DNA of 64,000 nt from Posidonia oceanica (Eukaryota > Streptophyta > Magnoliopsida > Alismatales > Posidoniaceae), in assembly GCA_037176725.1 (NCBI GenBank), contig JAZBRS010000044.1:5394001-5458000 (forward strand). The letters are read 5' to 3'. The notes beneath the pieces were generated by a model, which was not told where the DNA came from, did not search any database, and was given only the letters and a program-made list of their open reading frames with translations. The position numbers and the translations under genes were made by a program. Of the stretch, positions 1 through 12,260 are shown one piece after another (positions within the stretch are counted from its first letter, which is position 1; each line of letters begins with the position of its first letter).

Positions 1-585
1 GCAATCAGTCTCTACTATCCTAGGCATGGCATGCGCAAAAGGGAAGAAAATCAACCAAATATGGCAGGCAACAACATACAACAGAGCAAAAGGCAAGTGC
101 ATGGCATTTGCGAGTATTTGTGAGCATGATAGTGAAGGGAAAGCATTCATCATGTCAAAAGGCATATATACAGAGCATGTGCATGTGTAGTGACATAGCA
201 AATGTGTAAAGGAAAGCATTCATCATTCAAAAGGCATGCATTGTTGCCAAACAAGTATGTAGACGTGCGTTGTGCAGGAAATAAAGCAGTAATATGTAAA
301 AGGGCTAAAGAAAGTAAAAACCGGCAAGTTGTAAAGCAAACAAGAGCAGACGCAAGGAAATAAACGAGCAAACAAGCAACAAAGGCAAAGCAGAGCAAAA
401 CGGAGCGCAAATCGAGGCAAAAGGGGGGGTGCAAAACCAAAGCAGAGTAGCCACGGGCGACTTGCCAGGAGTTTGCACAGGAAAACGAGCAAAACATGCG
501 AAGGAAACATAAAGGCAAACAAAGGAGGCAAATCCCAAGCAGAATGCGAGCGAGCGAAAGCCAAGGCGAAAGCCGGAGTCTACAA

Positions 586-604
586 ATCCCCAGCGGAGTC
601 GCCA
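586..604 (-). other. Second primer-binding-site copy in E1 leader
   Basis: The plus strand reads ATCCCCAGCGGAGTCGCCA, one mismatch from the tRNA-Arg 3' end, so it is a better match than the LTR-proximal copy. It is followed by C and TGT, the same four bases found at the true LTR junction, and then diverges. It belongs to a duplicated block: about 527-608 and 684-753 share the words AAATCCCAAGC, GCGAAAGCCGGAGTCTA and GCGGAGTCGCCACTGT. Confidence 0.75.
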
Positions 605-730
605 CTGTCGACTTCGCTGGGCAAAGCGGACAGGCGAGCAAACAAGCAAAAGCAAGGCAAAGGGCACAAAGGCAAACAAAGAAAGCAAATCCCAAGCGAG
701 CGAAAGCGAAGGCGAAAGCCGGAGTCTAGT

Positions 731-749
731 ATCCCTAGCGGAGTCGCCA
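731..749 (-). other. Primer binding site of E1, tRNA-Arg type (LTR-proximal copy)
   Basis: On the plus strand this reads ATCCCTAGCGGAGTCGCCA. It matches the 3' end of plant tRNA-Arg (ACG anticodon; ATCCCCAGTGGAGTCGCCA, recalled from knowledge) with two mismatches, including the terminal CCA. It lies one base inside the LTR end at 751. A tRNA-Arg primer is common in Tat/Ogre elements. The position fixes E1 as minus strand, with its internal region extending left. Confidence 0.8.
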
Positions 750-1048
750 CTGTAGTAATCCCGGTGTTCAGATCGTCCATGCACACTGCCAAAGCTCGCG
801 TGCACCGATCAGAATCAGGCTCACTATTAGCGGCTATGTCCGAGAAGGAAGACTTAACTCGAAAACATTTAAAGAAGGGAAAAGCGGAAGAAAAGAAGAA
901 GATAAGACAAATTGGAGTCGCCACCAAGTCTATTAGATCGGGAGACAAGGAAAATCGGGGAAATGCGTGAGTAATCATGCAAAACCAAGCAAAAGATGCA
1001 ATGCAAGGCAATGCAGAAGAAATGAGATGCAAATGAATGCAAATGATG

Positions 1049-1175
1049 TGACTCGTGCCTAGGATAAGGGCGATATGGTCATTGCGGGCCAAGAGAGAGG
1101 GCAAGGACTCCTGTTACGTGCGGGGAAGGTGTTAGGCACCCCCGATACGCCCAAGAATCGGTCTTTCTAGGCTTA
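1049..1175 (-). promoter_or_regulatory. Conserved U5-side block with GGTGTTAGGCACC (E1)
   Basis: A stretch conserved in all three LTRs of this family (also 8160-8290 and 50678-50802). It includes GGCAAGGACTCCTGTTACG, GGTGTTAGGCACCCCCGA and AATCGGTCTTTCT. Read on the minus strand it contains GGTGCCTAACACC, a short inverted repeat. Similar GTGCCTAACACCTTCCCC stretches are known near the 3' side of Tat-type LTRs. A role in RNA 3'-end formation or packaging is only inferred. Confidence 0.5.
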
Positions 1176-1445
1176 CGCTCACATACGCAGGGAAATGCAG
1201 ACTTTGAATGCCTAAGTGCCAATGAATGCCTATCTAAATGCTCAAAGGTGTGCTCTAAGTGATGAATGCAATGCAAGGAAGTAAACGTGCAATCTAAGCG
1301 CTCAGCAACGCTGTCTGTGTTCCGAACCGGGCGAAATCTGGTTCGTGAGAACTCCAGGCAGTAAGCATCACTGCCCTATATGCAAATACAGGCGATAAAA
1401 CAAAACAACGGTGAAAACAGGCAATGCGGGCGACATACGAGAGGA

Positions 1446-2745
1446 AACAACGTAAAACACGCAAAACAGTGCAAAAAGCGAAGTCGACACGCAAAACGAT
1501 GTGAGAAACGAAGCAAGAACGTAAAACAGTGCGAAAAACAAGGTCGGCATGCAGAACGGTGCAAGAAACAAGCGAGGCACGCAAAACGGTGCGAGAAACA
1601 AAGCCGAGCACGCAAAACGGTGCAAGAAAACAAAGCAGCACGCAAAACGATGTGAGAAACAAAGTTGGGCACGCAAAACGGGGCAAGAAACAAAGCGACA
1701 CGAAAAACGGTACGAGAAACAGAACTGGGCACGCAAAAAGGTGCAAGAAAACAAAGCGGCATGCAAAACGGTGCAAGAAAACAAAGCGGGCACGCAAAAC
1801 GATGCGAGAAACAAAGCTGGGCACGTAAAACGATGCAAGAAAACAAAACGGCACGCAAAACGGTGTAAGAAAACAAAGCGGCACGTAAAACGGTGTAAGA
1901 AAACAAAGCGGCACGTAAAACGGTACAAGAGACAAAGTTGGCACGCAAAACGGTGCAAGAAACAAAGTCGGGCACGCAAAACGGTGCAAGAAACAAAGCG
2001 GCACGCAAAACGGTGCAAGAAATAAAGCGGGCACGCAAAACGGTGCCGGAAGACAAAGCGGCACGCAAAACGGTGCGAGAAACAAAGTTGGGCACGCAAA
2101 ACAGTGTAAGAAACAAAGTGGTATGCAAAACGGTGCAAGAAAACAAAGTGGCATGCAAAACGGTTTAAGAAACAAAGTCGGGCACGCAAAATGGTGTAAG
2201 AAACAAAGCGGCATGCAAAACGGTAGAAGAAACAAAGCGGGCATGCAAAACGGTGCAAGAAAACAAAGCGGCACGCAAAACGGTGCGAGAAGCAGAGCGG
2301 CACGCAAAACGGTGCGAGAAACAAAGTTGGGCACGCAAAACAGTGTAAGAAACAAAGTGGCACGTAAAACGGTGTAAGAAAACAAAGTGGCACGCAAAAC
2401 GGTGCGAGAAACAAAGTCGGGCCGCAAAACGGTTTAAGAAACAAAGTCGAGCACGCAAAACGGTGTAAGAAACAAGGCGGCACGCAAAACGGTGCGAGAA
2501 ACAAAGCTGGGCACGCAAAACGGTGCAAGAAACAAAGTCGGCACGCAAAACGGTGCAAGAAACAAAGCGCACGCAAAACGGTGCAAGAAAACAAAGCCGG
2601 GTATGCAAAATGGTGCAAGAAACAAAGCCGGGCACGCAAAACGGTGTAAGAAAACAAAGCTGGAACGCAAAATGATGCAAGAAACAAAGCGGCACGCAAA
2701 ACGGTGCAAGAAACGAGGCCGGCATGCAAAATAGTGCGAGAAACA
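1446..2745. repeat. 30-bp minisatellite inside E1 LTR (about 40 copies)
   Basis: A tandem array of units of about 29-32 bp built on GCACGCAAAACGGTGCAAGA plus ACAAAGCGG. Because the unit is close to 30 bp and the minus strand lacks stop codons, several minus frames stay open for hundreds of codons (repeating C-[FT]-[LV]-L-R-A and F-A-C-R type words). These are not proteins. The same repeat is present in far fewer copies in LTR S (8570-8800) and is nearly absent from LTR T. Confidence 0.9.
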
Positions 2746-2818
2746 AAGCGAAAAAGAGTGTGCAAAGGCCATGCAATGCGAATGATGTGCGAAAGATGCT
2801 GCCGAAGTTCAACAGGAC

Positions 2819-3890
2819 TTACCTTGGAAATCTGACGCCCGATCTGAAATCTGATTGGTCCTTGCTGAAGAGCGCTCCGTCGGGGTCGCCCAGGTAGCTT
2901 AGTTGAGAAAATCCAACGGTCGGATCTGAAGATATCCAGACTTCAAGGCAGAAGGCCAGAAGAGGGGAGAAGATAAGATCTAAGTGTAAAAGGGGGCCTA
3001 AGGGGTATGCAAAACAGGTCCTCCCGTGTAAACGGGAGCAAAGAATGCCTAAGTGTGTGCAAGGGATGCCGGATGCAAGAATGCAATGCGTGCAGAATGC
3101 AAGAAGAGACTTAGGGATGACTTTTTCTGAAAAAAGGGAACTCACATGCAATTTTGAAAAAGATGGGGGTCTGAATGCAATTTTACAAAATACAGGGTTC
3201 AAAATGCAAATTTTCAAGGTAGCCATGCATCAGGACAGATTTCGAAGTCGAATGGTAAGTCAACATACAATTTTGAAATCAATAGGGTCTAAAATGCAAT
3301 TTTTCCGGCAAAACAGGGTCTGAGTGGTTTGGAATGTAAACAGGGGCCTATATGCAGTTTTTCAAACATGCGGGGTCTAAAATGCAATTTTATAAGCAAA
3401 ACATGCATTTAAATACATACTGTGAGCATGCAGAGGACCTATATGCAATTTTCAAGTCATGCAGGGTCAAAAATGCAATTTTATAAGCAAAATATGCATT
3501 TAAATGTATGCTGTGCATTAATGAAGGACCTATATGCAAAAATCAGAAAATATGAGGGAAATAATGCAATGCAGTAAAGAAAATTGAAAAATGAATATCT
3601 AAGTTAACAGAACAGAGGACCAAAGTGCAAATAAGGAAAACAATAGAGACTGAAAATGCAATTTACTAAGGTAAAATACGAGCATTAAATCAGATTAATA
3701 TCAGGAGGACTAACATGCAATTAATTGATTTTTGAGTTTTTTTCCATGCAATTTCATAAGATTTACATACGGAATTAAATGAATGATAAACAGGAGCAGG
3801 ACCAGAATGCAATAAGATGAAAACAGGAACCAAAAATGCAATTTAATAACAAAATAGCATGGCAAAGAAAAAATAATGCTACAGTAACTG
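2819..3890. repeat. LTR middle section with dispersed ATGCAATTTT / GGACCTA repeats (E1)
   Basis: This non-coding part of the E1 LTR has irregularly spaced copies of AAAATGCAATTTT and GGACCTATATGCAA, most densely at 3150-3560. The same texture occurs in S (about 9580-10500) and T (about 51500-52560). I see no coding potential. Confidence 0.6.
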
Positions 3891-5530
3891 GCCGGCGGCC
3901 ATGGACACTGTAGCAAATGCTACCAGTGCCCAAGAATGCCGGAAAAGGGGGATTGAGGCGGCACAGACCAGTGGGCGATCTTCTCCGGAGGCAGGCGGAG
4001 CTTGGGCGACGTCCGGCGAGACTCGAGGCTACCTGGAGCTGATCGGGGAGGACGCCGGAGCATCGCAGACCTGCTCAGAGGCAGTCCGGGCGATCGGCGC
4101 GACGTCGACGCGATCTGGAGGCACCGGCGTACTCCTGGAGGTCGTGCGGACCTGGGACAACTGTCGGAGTAGAGTTCTGCAGACCGGAGCGGCGGAACGG
4201 CATCTGGGCTCGCTGGAGAAGAAAGCAGATGGCGGCGTTGACTCGGCGAGGAAGGCACTGGAACCCTAGTTTAAGGGGTTAGGAAGCAAGAGCGGAGAAA
4301 AACTAAGCTAAAGGTGCAGAGGAATACCTGTTTTGCAGTCCGGAGTGTCCCCCCGACGTGGGTGGGTTCTGCAGGTGCCGGCGGTGGTCGTCCGGCTACT
4401 GGGAGCGTCGCTGGTGGGCTGTGATCGGTTGGAACTTCTCAGTGCGGCCCTCTGGTGCCTCCTGAATGCTCGGAGCGGAGCTTTAACGACCGGAGAGGAG
4501 ATTGGCACTTTTGGGTGCACAGCAAAAGGCCGGAGGCGGGGGTGACTGTCTGTTGCCTTCTGGAGCAACCGGAGGGTACCAGCGACTTGCTGGAGGGTTC
4601 GTGGCGGTGCCTGGATGCTTGGGTCGGACAGTGGAGGCCTGGGTTGGAAGTTCACTGATGTGTCGATTTTTGGACAGAAAATTAGGTAGGTGTTTGTAGT
4701 GGTGGACTCGGGCTGTGGTGAGAACTGGAGGGGAAGCTCGGGTGGTCTGAGAAGGTGGTGTTCTGGGGGATTGCTGGGTGGAGTTTGGGCAGGTTTAGTG
4801 GTCAATAGTGTCGGGAATTTTGGAAGGTGGAGGTGTTGGGTTCTGCTGAGGATTTTGGGTGGTTGGAGGGTGGTTTCAGGGTGTTTCGGGCGTGAGATGG
4901 AGGGGTGGATTGCTGGGATTTTGGGTGAGATTCGGGGGCAAAATGGGAGTGATCTGGGAGGAGTTTTGGGGTCCTGGTTTGCAGTGGGATGAAAGGGAAG
5001 GAAATGCGGCTTTCAGTGGAAGAAAGAGGGAGTTCTCTAGGTTCTCTCCGGCTGGGGATTGCACAAGGAAGAAGGTCCGTCCTCTGGGCAATGAAGGATG
5101 TGTTTTTAGTGTTGGGTGCTACTGGTTTCTCCGTTCTGCTGGTGCAGCTGCAATTGAATGCAAAGGAGGGCATGGCAGGCGGTTGCAGGCGCACGGCCGA
5201 AGAGGGCGGCGCACGCCGGTCCGGCCTGATGCAGAGGGTATGTGGGCGCGCAAGGACAGCAGGTGGAAGGACAATGCTGTCGGTCTGAGGAGGTTGCTGG
5301 CAGAGAAAAAAGAGGAAAAAACAGAGGGGAAGGAAGCAGGAGAGGAAGAAGGGGGGAGGAGGAAGAAAGCTGCTGTGGGCCGGGCTTTGTGCGCGCAGGA
5401 GAAAAAGGAAAAAAAGAAAGGAAGGAGGAGAGGGGAGGCAGGTCGGACCGGGCCCAAGAAAGGGGAAAGAAAAGAAAGAAAGAAAAATAGAAAGGAAGAA
5501 AGAAAGGAGGAAGAAAAGGGAGAGAAATAA
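3890..5530. other. GC-rich then GA-rich section of E1 LTR, no gene
   Basis: GC-rich sequence with many CCGGAG/GTCCGG words (3890-4700), then G-rich and GA-rich sequence (4700-5530). Homologous sections are 10540-12410 in S and 52550-53990 in T. Overlapping open frames occur on both strands, but they are not conserved as protein between the three LTR copies and show only biased composition. Confidence 0.6.
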
Positions 5531-7067
5531 ATTAGATAAAAATAAAATAAAAATAAAACAAAAAATAGGGAGGGTTCTTAGAGTGATTGTGTTTTAAGTT
5601 GGGACATTGATTAAGTTTTTTAATAATTGTTTTTGATTAATTAATTGGGTTTAGTGAGATTTAGTTTAGATTAGGGTTTTTAGAGTTTTGTTTATTTTGA
5701 TTTGTTTTTGATTTTGATTAAATGTTTGTTAAGTCTTTTAAGTTGTTTACTAATTATGTTTTCCTTGTTAAGTACCTGGGATGTTAATTAGGATTTTCTA
5801 AAGTTTGTTTTACACTAAGTAGAGTGGGTTTTGGATTTTTGATTTTGGTCCTTTTTTGTTTAAGTCTTTTTGATTTGTTTTTGATTTTTGTTTGTTGAGT
5901 TCTTTTAATTAATTTCTTTTGTTAGGTTTTCTTGTCAAGTTTTTAGTTGGGTGTTTCTGGATTCTTGATTGTTTGTTATTATTATTATTTTCCCTCCTCC
6001 TTTTTTTTAATTAGGTTTTTGAGTTGTTCTTCTTATATTTGTTAGGTTTCTTCTTCTTTCCTTAATCAGTTGTCTTGGCACTTTTTAATTGTTTTCTTTT
6101 CTTTTTAGGGATTGTTTTCGATTGTCTTTTAGTAAGGTTCTTACTTTGACTTGTTTTGATTGCTTTTTGGTTTTTTCCTTGATTTTACAGCATTTTCTTT
6201 TGGTTGGTTTCGCATTTTTTAGTTGCATTCTTGGTTTCCCTTTTTTAGTTGGATTTAGTTAGGCCTTTGTTTTTAATTGTTTGGTTAAGTTTTTAATTAT
6301 TTCTTTTTAGGATTTTGACTTGTTTCTCTTTTGTTTTAGAGTTTTAAAGGTTTTCAAGGGTTTTTAAAGGTTTAGTAAGAGAAGAGAAGAGAAAATTAGA
6401 AAGGAGAGGAAAAGGGAGAAATGGAGGAATAAATAGGAAAGAGAGGAGTTGAAGGAAAATAATTTTTTTGAAAATCAAAGAAAATGGTAAAAATAAGATA
6501 AAAATAGGAATAAGATTGAGAACAGATGGAAGCACAAGGGGGGCCCACAGCCAGGCAAAAAAGAGGGAGAAAAGGAGGTGAAAAGAAGGAGGATAATCAG
6601 GAGAGAGAGAGAGAGGAGAGAGAAAAGAATAATCTAGGAGAGAGAAAAGGATAATTTAGGCAAAAGGAGGTTTTAGAAGTTTCGAAAAGGGGTGAAATTT
6701 GGTGGGTGTGTAGTCTAGTGTCTCTAGTCTTGCTCCCAGCGTTTTGGTTTGGTTTTGAGAAAGTTTTGGAAGGGCTTTGATGTGTAGAAAAAGGGTAGTT
6801 TTGCCTAAGTTTTCTAGGATTTTTGGAAGTGGTTTTGGTTTGAAATTCTATGGGCTTTTTGGTGAGTTTGCTAAGTCAGGAAGGGTGAGTTTTCCTATGA
6901 TTTTTGGATAGTTTTTGGGTTCGGAAAAGGGGTGTAATCTTAGGTTGAGTTTGGGCTTGTTTTGAGGGGAAAGAGGAAGAGAATGGTGCGGGTTTGGACC
7001 TAGGTTTGGATTCAGAAGCCGCCAGAAGATTCCAGTTGATTCAGCCTGTCAAAATGGGGTGTCAACA
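5531..7067 (-). other. T-rich section and U3 start of E1 LTR
   Basis: The plus strand is T-rich (TTTTGATT, TTAATTAG words) from 5531 to 6340 and purine-rich from 6345 to 6660, with a GA run at 6600-6640. It ends in the LTR terminus. The matching part of S is 12410-13912. In the element's own direction this is the first 1.5 kb of the LTR. I could not point to one convincing TATA box. Confidence 0.5.
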
Positions 7068-7909
7068 CTAATAACATGATCATCACATCCTAAAATAAAA
7101 TCAGCCATGCATTGCCACGCTCGAACGACTAAGGCCAAGCATCTTCAGGAATTCCCGCCTATCATTGGCATATTTCTGGGGAGTGGGACAATGCCGTGCA
7201 TACCACTTCACGTACTTCATCTCCTGGGACTCCTGAGAAGTTGTAGAAAGTCGAGGCGCACTCAGAGACACTCGCCTACAAATGTAAACCCAGCATGCTA
7301 TGTACTCCAGGACCATCCTCTCATCTCGATCACCGTCTTCCTTGCGAGTATGGATCGGAGGGGTCAGAACTGCATCAGCCTGAACAATAAGCTCCTGATT
7401 CAGCAGACGTGGACAACGATGGATGGGATATCGCACGAACGATGTGGCACCCACCAGGACAAGCTCAAGGTCACTGTGAACTGTGCTCATCACCCGCGCC
7501 TTGTGAGCTCCAGGCAGCTTCGGAACAAAGTCAAAATTCTGCAGTGACAAGCGACCAAGGCAGAAGATGCAGTCATAGAAGCTCAGGCCAGCAAAATCTA
7601 TATCACAGTAACAATGAGACATGAACCACCTGTGCAGCAGCAGTGGAGAGCCAAAGAACTTCCCTGAACAAGAAGCACTGGTGAGCCCCTCCATGGTGTA
7701 AGCCAATATAGCAGGAGCTAAGCACAAGTCTGGATGAGCAGCCACCAACATCAGAAGATCAACATGGTGAAGATCCAGTGTGAAATTTGCATCTGCGAAC
7801 AAGGCAAGACCACCGGTTGCTACAAATAAGCATTTCCTCAGCTCAGTCTCAGCAAGTTGCCTGGTGCTAAGAACCTCCCACAGGCCTCAAAGAAAGAGTC
7901 TCCCTGAGT

Positions 7910-7914
7910 GCATC
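7910..7914. repeat. Target site duplication GCATC, left copy
   Basis: Identical to 13913-13917 on the other side of solo LTR S. Five bases is the usual Ty3/gypsy duplication length. Confidence 0.95.
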
Positions 7915-8569
7915 TGTAGTAATCCCAATCGGAATCAGGCTTACTATTAGCGGCGATTGATCCGAGGAAGAGGCTCAACTCGAAAACACTTAAAATCGAG
8001 GAGAAAAGAGGAAGATAAGACAAATCAGAGTCGCCACCATGTCTATTAACAGAAGACAAGGAAAACTGGGGGAAATGCGTGGATTAACATGCAAAACCAA
8101 GCAAGAAATGCAAAGCAAAGCAATGCAAAGGAAAACAAATGCAAATGAATGCAAATGAGATGACTCTAGCCTAGGATAGGGGCGATATGGTCATTGCGGG
8201 CCAAAAGACTGGGCAAGGACTCCTGTTACGCACGGGGAAGGTGTTAGGCACCCCCGACACGCCCGAGAATCGGTCTTTCTAGGCTTATGCTCGCATATGC
8301 AGGGAAATGCAGATTTGGATGCCTAGATGCCAATGAATGCCTGAATGAATGCTCATAGGTGTGCTCTAAGTGGAAGGATGCAAAGTAAGGAAGTAAACGT
8401 GCTATCTATGTGCTCAGCCACGCTGTCTGTGTTCCGAACCGGGCGAAACCTGGCTCGTGAGAACTCCAGGCAGTAAGCATCACAGCCCTATATGCGAATG
8501 CAGGCGGAAAAGCAAAACAACGGGAAAACCATGCAATGCAGGCGACATGCAAGAGAAAACGGCGTAAAA

Positions 8570-8800
8570 CGCGCAAAACGAGGCAAGAAACGAAAACGGC
8601 ACGCGAAACGGTGCAAAAAGACAAGATCGGCACGCAAAACGAGCGAAAAAGCAAGGCGGCACACAAAGCGGTGCAAAAGACGAGGTGGGCACGCAAAACG
8701 GTGCCAAAACGAAAGCGAGCGCGCAAAACAACGCAAAAGTAAAGTAGGCACGCAGAACGGCGCCAAAGACGAGAGCGGGCACGCAAAATGGTGCCAAAAG
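8570..8800. repeat. Short 30-bp minisatellite in solo LTR S (about 7-8 copies)
   Basis: Copies of GCACGCAAAACGGTGCAAAA and relatives at about 30-bp spacing, in the position that matches the 1.3-kb array in the E1 LTR. Unit variants include CGAGCGAAAAAGC and GGTGCCAAAACG. Confidence 0.8.
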
Positions 8801-11800
8801 CAGCGAAATAAAACCTCAGAAAAGCCATGCGAATGCAAATGCAGGGAAAAAGATCAGAAGAAGCTAAAGGAGAGGTAAAACAGCGCGTGTGTGAGAACAG
8901 ACGCTGTTTAGGGCCACACAGAGTAGGTGTGAAGACCTACAAAGGGGAGAAGTGAGCAAATGGAGGGATTACCACTTTTTTGTGACCGTTTCCCACTAAA
9001 CCGCTCCACAATGTGTCTCGCATGCTGCCCAAAGCTCGCGGCGCGATCGGACCGTGGAAAAGGGGGAAGAAAGTCGCAATAAGTGGTGAATCCAGGGAAA
9101 ACACAACACAAAACACCCAATAGTACGCGAAACGGGGATCCGAGTTGATAGACAGGAAGGGGAGGTCCTATTCTACATGCTCAAAGAGATGGAAAGCGAA
9201 AACAAAGCAAACTATGCAAATGGCATGCCAATGAATGCAATGCAGGGGTTCGGGAGGACATACCTAGAAATCCTGGGGCCTGATCTGAAATCTGCTTGTC
9301 CATGCTGAAGAGCGCTTCGCCGCGGTCGTCTGGGCAGCTTGTTTGAGAAGATCCAACGGCCGGATTGGAAGATGTCGCAGCTTCAAAGCAGGAGGGCCGG
9401 AACAGGGGAGAAGAACAGATCTAAGTGTTCAGGAGACCCTAGGAGTGTGCAAATGGGTACTCCCAGGTGAATGGGAGCTAAGGGAACTTTGGTGTGTGCA
9501 AAGGGATGCTAAATGCAAAGCTAAATGAATGCAGAATGCATGCAGAAGCAAGAAAAGACAAGAAGGAGAATTTTGGGAAAAACAGGGATTCAAATGCATT
9601 TTCAAAAAGAAAAGGGGGTTAAAACCAGAGTTTTGAAAAAGATGGGGCTCTACAGGCAGGGGTTTTGGAAACAGGAGGGATTGCATGCAGTTTTGCAAAA
9701 GACTGGGCTTAGAATGATATTTTAAAAAGTGGGTATGCATCAGAGGAAGTTTTGAAAGCAAATGGCAAGCAAAATGCAATTTTGAAAAACTCTAGGGTCT
9801 AAAATGCAATTTTTCCAGAAAACAGGGTTCTGGGGAGTCTGGGAATGCAAGTGGAGGGCCTACGTGCAATTGTGCAAACATGGGAGCTAGAATGCAATTT
9901 TAAGGGCAAAACAGGCATTTTACATGATTTTATAATGATGCAAAGGACCTATGTGTCATTTTGAAATCATGCAAGGTCAAAAATGCAATTTATTATGCAA
10001 AATATGCTCTGAAATCACAGATAAAGGACTGATGTGTAATTTTTTAAAAATGCAGGGGGGAAAATGCAATTTAATAAGCTAAATATGCATGCAAAATGAC
10101 TACCGTGCATTTAAAAGGACCTACATGCAAAAATGAGAAAATAGATGGGAAAATGTGCAATGCAGCAAGCAAAAATTAAAATTAAAACCTAAGTTCTACA
10201 GTGCATGGGATTTAAATGCAAAAACAGTAAAGCACAGGGATACAGAATGCAATATGATATGGTAAACTTGATGCATTTAAATTAAATGATCTACTGCAGG
10301 ACTAGGATGCAATAACTGAAAACAGAAGGGCTAAAGCATAAATATTTATAACTAAACAGCACAGTAAAAGGACTGGAATGTAAATACAGAAGAACAGAAA
10401 TACATAAAGCAATTTAGCATGGTTTTAAATTAAAAACAAAGCAACTTAAATAACAGAAGGACTGAAACGCAAAAATAAAGAAACTTAAGCTAAACATGCA
10501 ATGTTCACAAAAACTATACTACTGCAAAAATAAATGCACAGTGTCGGCCGGCGGTGACGAGCACTGTAGCAGCTGGCTACCAGAGCTCATGACCGTCGGC
10601 ACAGGGGGGCTGAGGACGCGCTGTCGGGCAGAGGCGGTGGTCCTGGAGCTGACGGAGGCAGGGCGACGATCGGCGGGGGGGCGACGCGGCCTGGAATGCG
10701 CCGGAGTGCTCGTCGGAGCTCTGCAGAAGGTCTGGAGCTCGGTTCGGCCGTTCGACGCAGCGAAGCTGCATTCTGAAGACCGGAGGAGTCTCCTGACGTC
10801 CGTGCGGAGCTCCGGGGGTCACCGGGATGGCGTTCCACTGGCTGGAGCGTCGTGAAGACCGGAGGACGTCGCCGGAGAAGACGGTTTGACCGGCGAGCAG
10901 CAACGGAACAGGAGGGCCGGAAACTTACTTCTAAGGGGCAGGGAAGTAGCAGAGGAAGAAAAGAAGACTAAGGGAAGTTGAGTTCACCTGATTCCGCGTC
11001 TGAGATGTCCTCCCGATGTCGATGGCTTCAGCAGTCGTCGGTGGAGGTCGTCCGGTCGCTGCGGGCATCGTCGGCTGCTCGCGAGGGCTGGAGCTGCTTC
11101 AGAATGTTCTTCCGGTGCTTCCCAGTCGGTTGGATAGAAGCTTCGGAAGTCTCGCGGCGATTCGGTAACTTTGGGTTCACAAGTGGTAGCCGGAGGTCGG
11201 AGGAGGTTGTTGCTGCTCGTCGGACCTGACGGGGCCTTCCGGGTGACTGCTGGAGGTTCGGGGAGTGATTCCGGAGGGTCAAATTGGATTTCTGGAGAGT
11301 GTGGAGAGAGACTGGAGGTTGGTCTGATTTCTGATCAGCGAGAGTGAGAGGTGTTTGTAGTGAAAATCTTGGTCTGTGGTGAGGGAGAGGGCTGAAGGTC
11401 AGGTGTTTTTGGAAGGTGGAGGTCAGATGAATGTCTGGGAGGAATTTGGGAGGATGTGGTGGACGGTGGTGAAGGCAATTGCAGGTGGGTGGTGTTGGGC
11501 TACTGTTGGCTTTCTGCGGTGGATTCAGGTGATCTGGAGTGGTTTCGTGTGGTGGAATGGCTGGGAAATGGTGGAGGGAGAAGGCTGGGTTGCTGGGTGA
11601 GTTTGGGGGATCAGTTTGAAGAGCAATTGGGACTTGGACGGGGTTTGGTTTACTGGAAAAAGAAGAGGATGATCTGGTGGATTTTGAGGAGGGAAATGGA
11701 GAAGGTCTGGGTGTGGGAATGCTCTGGAATTCAGATCTCTCTCCGGGATGCCAAGGACTCTCTCAGGCTCTCTCTTGTTGCTCTCTCTTCTCTGGGAATT

Positions 11801-12219
11801 GAAGGATGCAGAGGAGGAGAATGGAGGTCGGTTCAGGTGGGGAAAAAGCTCTGGAATTCTGATCTCTGGTTCGCTCTCTCTCTGCCGATGACGAAAGGCT
11901 GTCTCCAGGAGGAAGAAGGAGGGGGCAGTTTTGTTCGAGCTGGAGCACTCGAACGCCATGCAGGAGGCTGGCTTGGGAAGGTGGGTTTGCAGGCGATTGG
12001 CAGCAAGTCTGGCCAGAAGGTGGCAGCTGTGGCAAAGAGGAGTAGGCCGGCGAGAGGCGTGGGCTAGGGGGCTGTAACCGCCGAAAGCTGGAGCGAAGGC
12101 AGAGGAAGGGCTGCAACAGGCGGCCGGCTGTAAGAGGGTGTAGGCTGCAGAGGAAGAGTGCCGAGATTTGAAAACCAGAGAGGGAAGGAGAGGAGGAGGA
12201 GGCGAGGTACTGCTGCACG

Positions 12220-12225
<6 letters not shown>

Positions 12226-12252
<27 letters not shown>

Positions 12253-12260
12253 AGAAAGAA
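12226..12260. repeat. GAAA microsatellite in solo LTR S
   Basis: A run of AAGAAAGAAAG tetranucleotides (about eight units) in the GA-rich section of the LTR. Its E1 counterpart (5460-5530) is purine-rich but less regular. Confidence 0.85.

Larger units (their letters stand above)
1..750 (-). mobile_element. E1 element, 5' leader/internal start (continues beyond window)
   Basis: This is internal sequence of the minus-strand LTR retrotransposon E1, lying just inside its 5' LTR (751-7067). It is purine-rich and low in complexity (many GCAAA/AAGGC words). The open frames across it on both strands are compositional and match no protein family. It contains two copies of a tRNA-Arg-type primer site (586-604 and 731-749) within a roughly 70-80 bp duplicated block. 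Gag and pol of this element would lie left of position 1, so its lineage is inferred only from the primer site and the Tat-like LTR ends. Confidence 0.7.
751..7067 (-). mobile_element. E1 5' LTR, about 6.3 kb, Tat/Ogre-like
   Basis: On the minus strand the LTR starts at 7067 with TGTTGACACCCCATTTTG, a start often seen in plant Tat-type LTRs, and ends at 751 with GGATTACTACA. It has TG..CA termini and is followed directly by a tRNA-Arg primer site. Solo LTRs S (7915-13912) and T (50422-54397) are the same family: they share both ends, the block ACTATTAGCGGC near the left end, and the GGTGTTAGGCACC block. At 6317 bp it is very long for an LTR, partly through a 30-bp minisatellite (1446-2745). 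The bases after 7067 are CTAAT; the matching target duplication would lie outside the window. Confidence 0.85.

Noticed and set aside
586..749. tRNA-Arg gene fragments
   Set aside because: Only the 3' 19 bases match, next to an LTR end. These are primer sites; the rest of a tRNA is absent.
473..970. Basic 165-codon plus-strand frame at the E1 LTR/leader border
   Set aside because: It crosses the LTR boundary and primer site, is K/R/A-rich from purine bias, and runs opposite to the element.
1294..2812. Long minus-strand open frames up to 465 codons
   Set aside because: They are translations of the 30-bp minisatellite. Several minus frames stay open together and repeat the same C-F-L-H-R-F-A-C type words, so this is repetition, not a protein.
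3901..5530. Overlapping plus and minus frames in the GC/GA-rich LTR section
   Set aside because: They are not kept as protein between E1, S and T. Open frames on both strands reflect high GC and low TA content.
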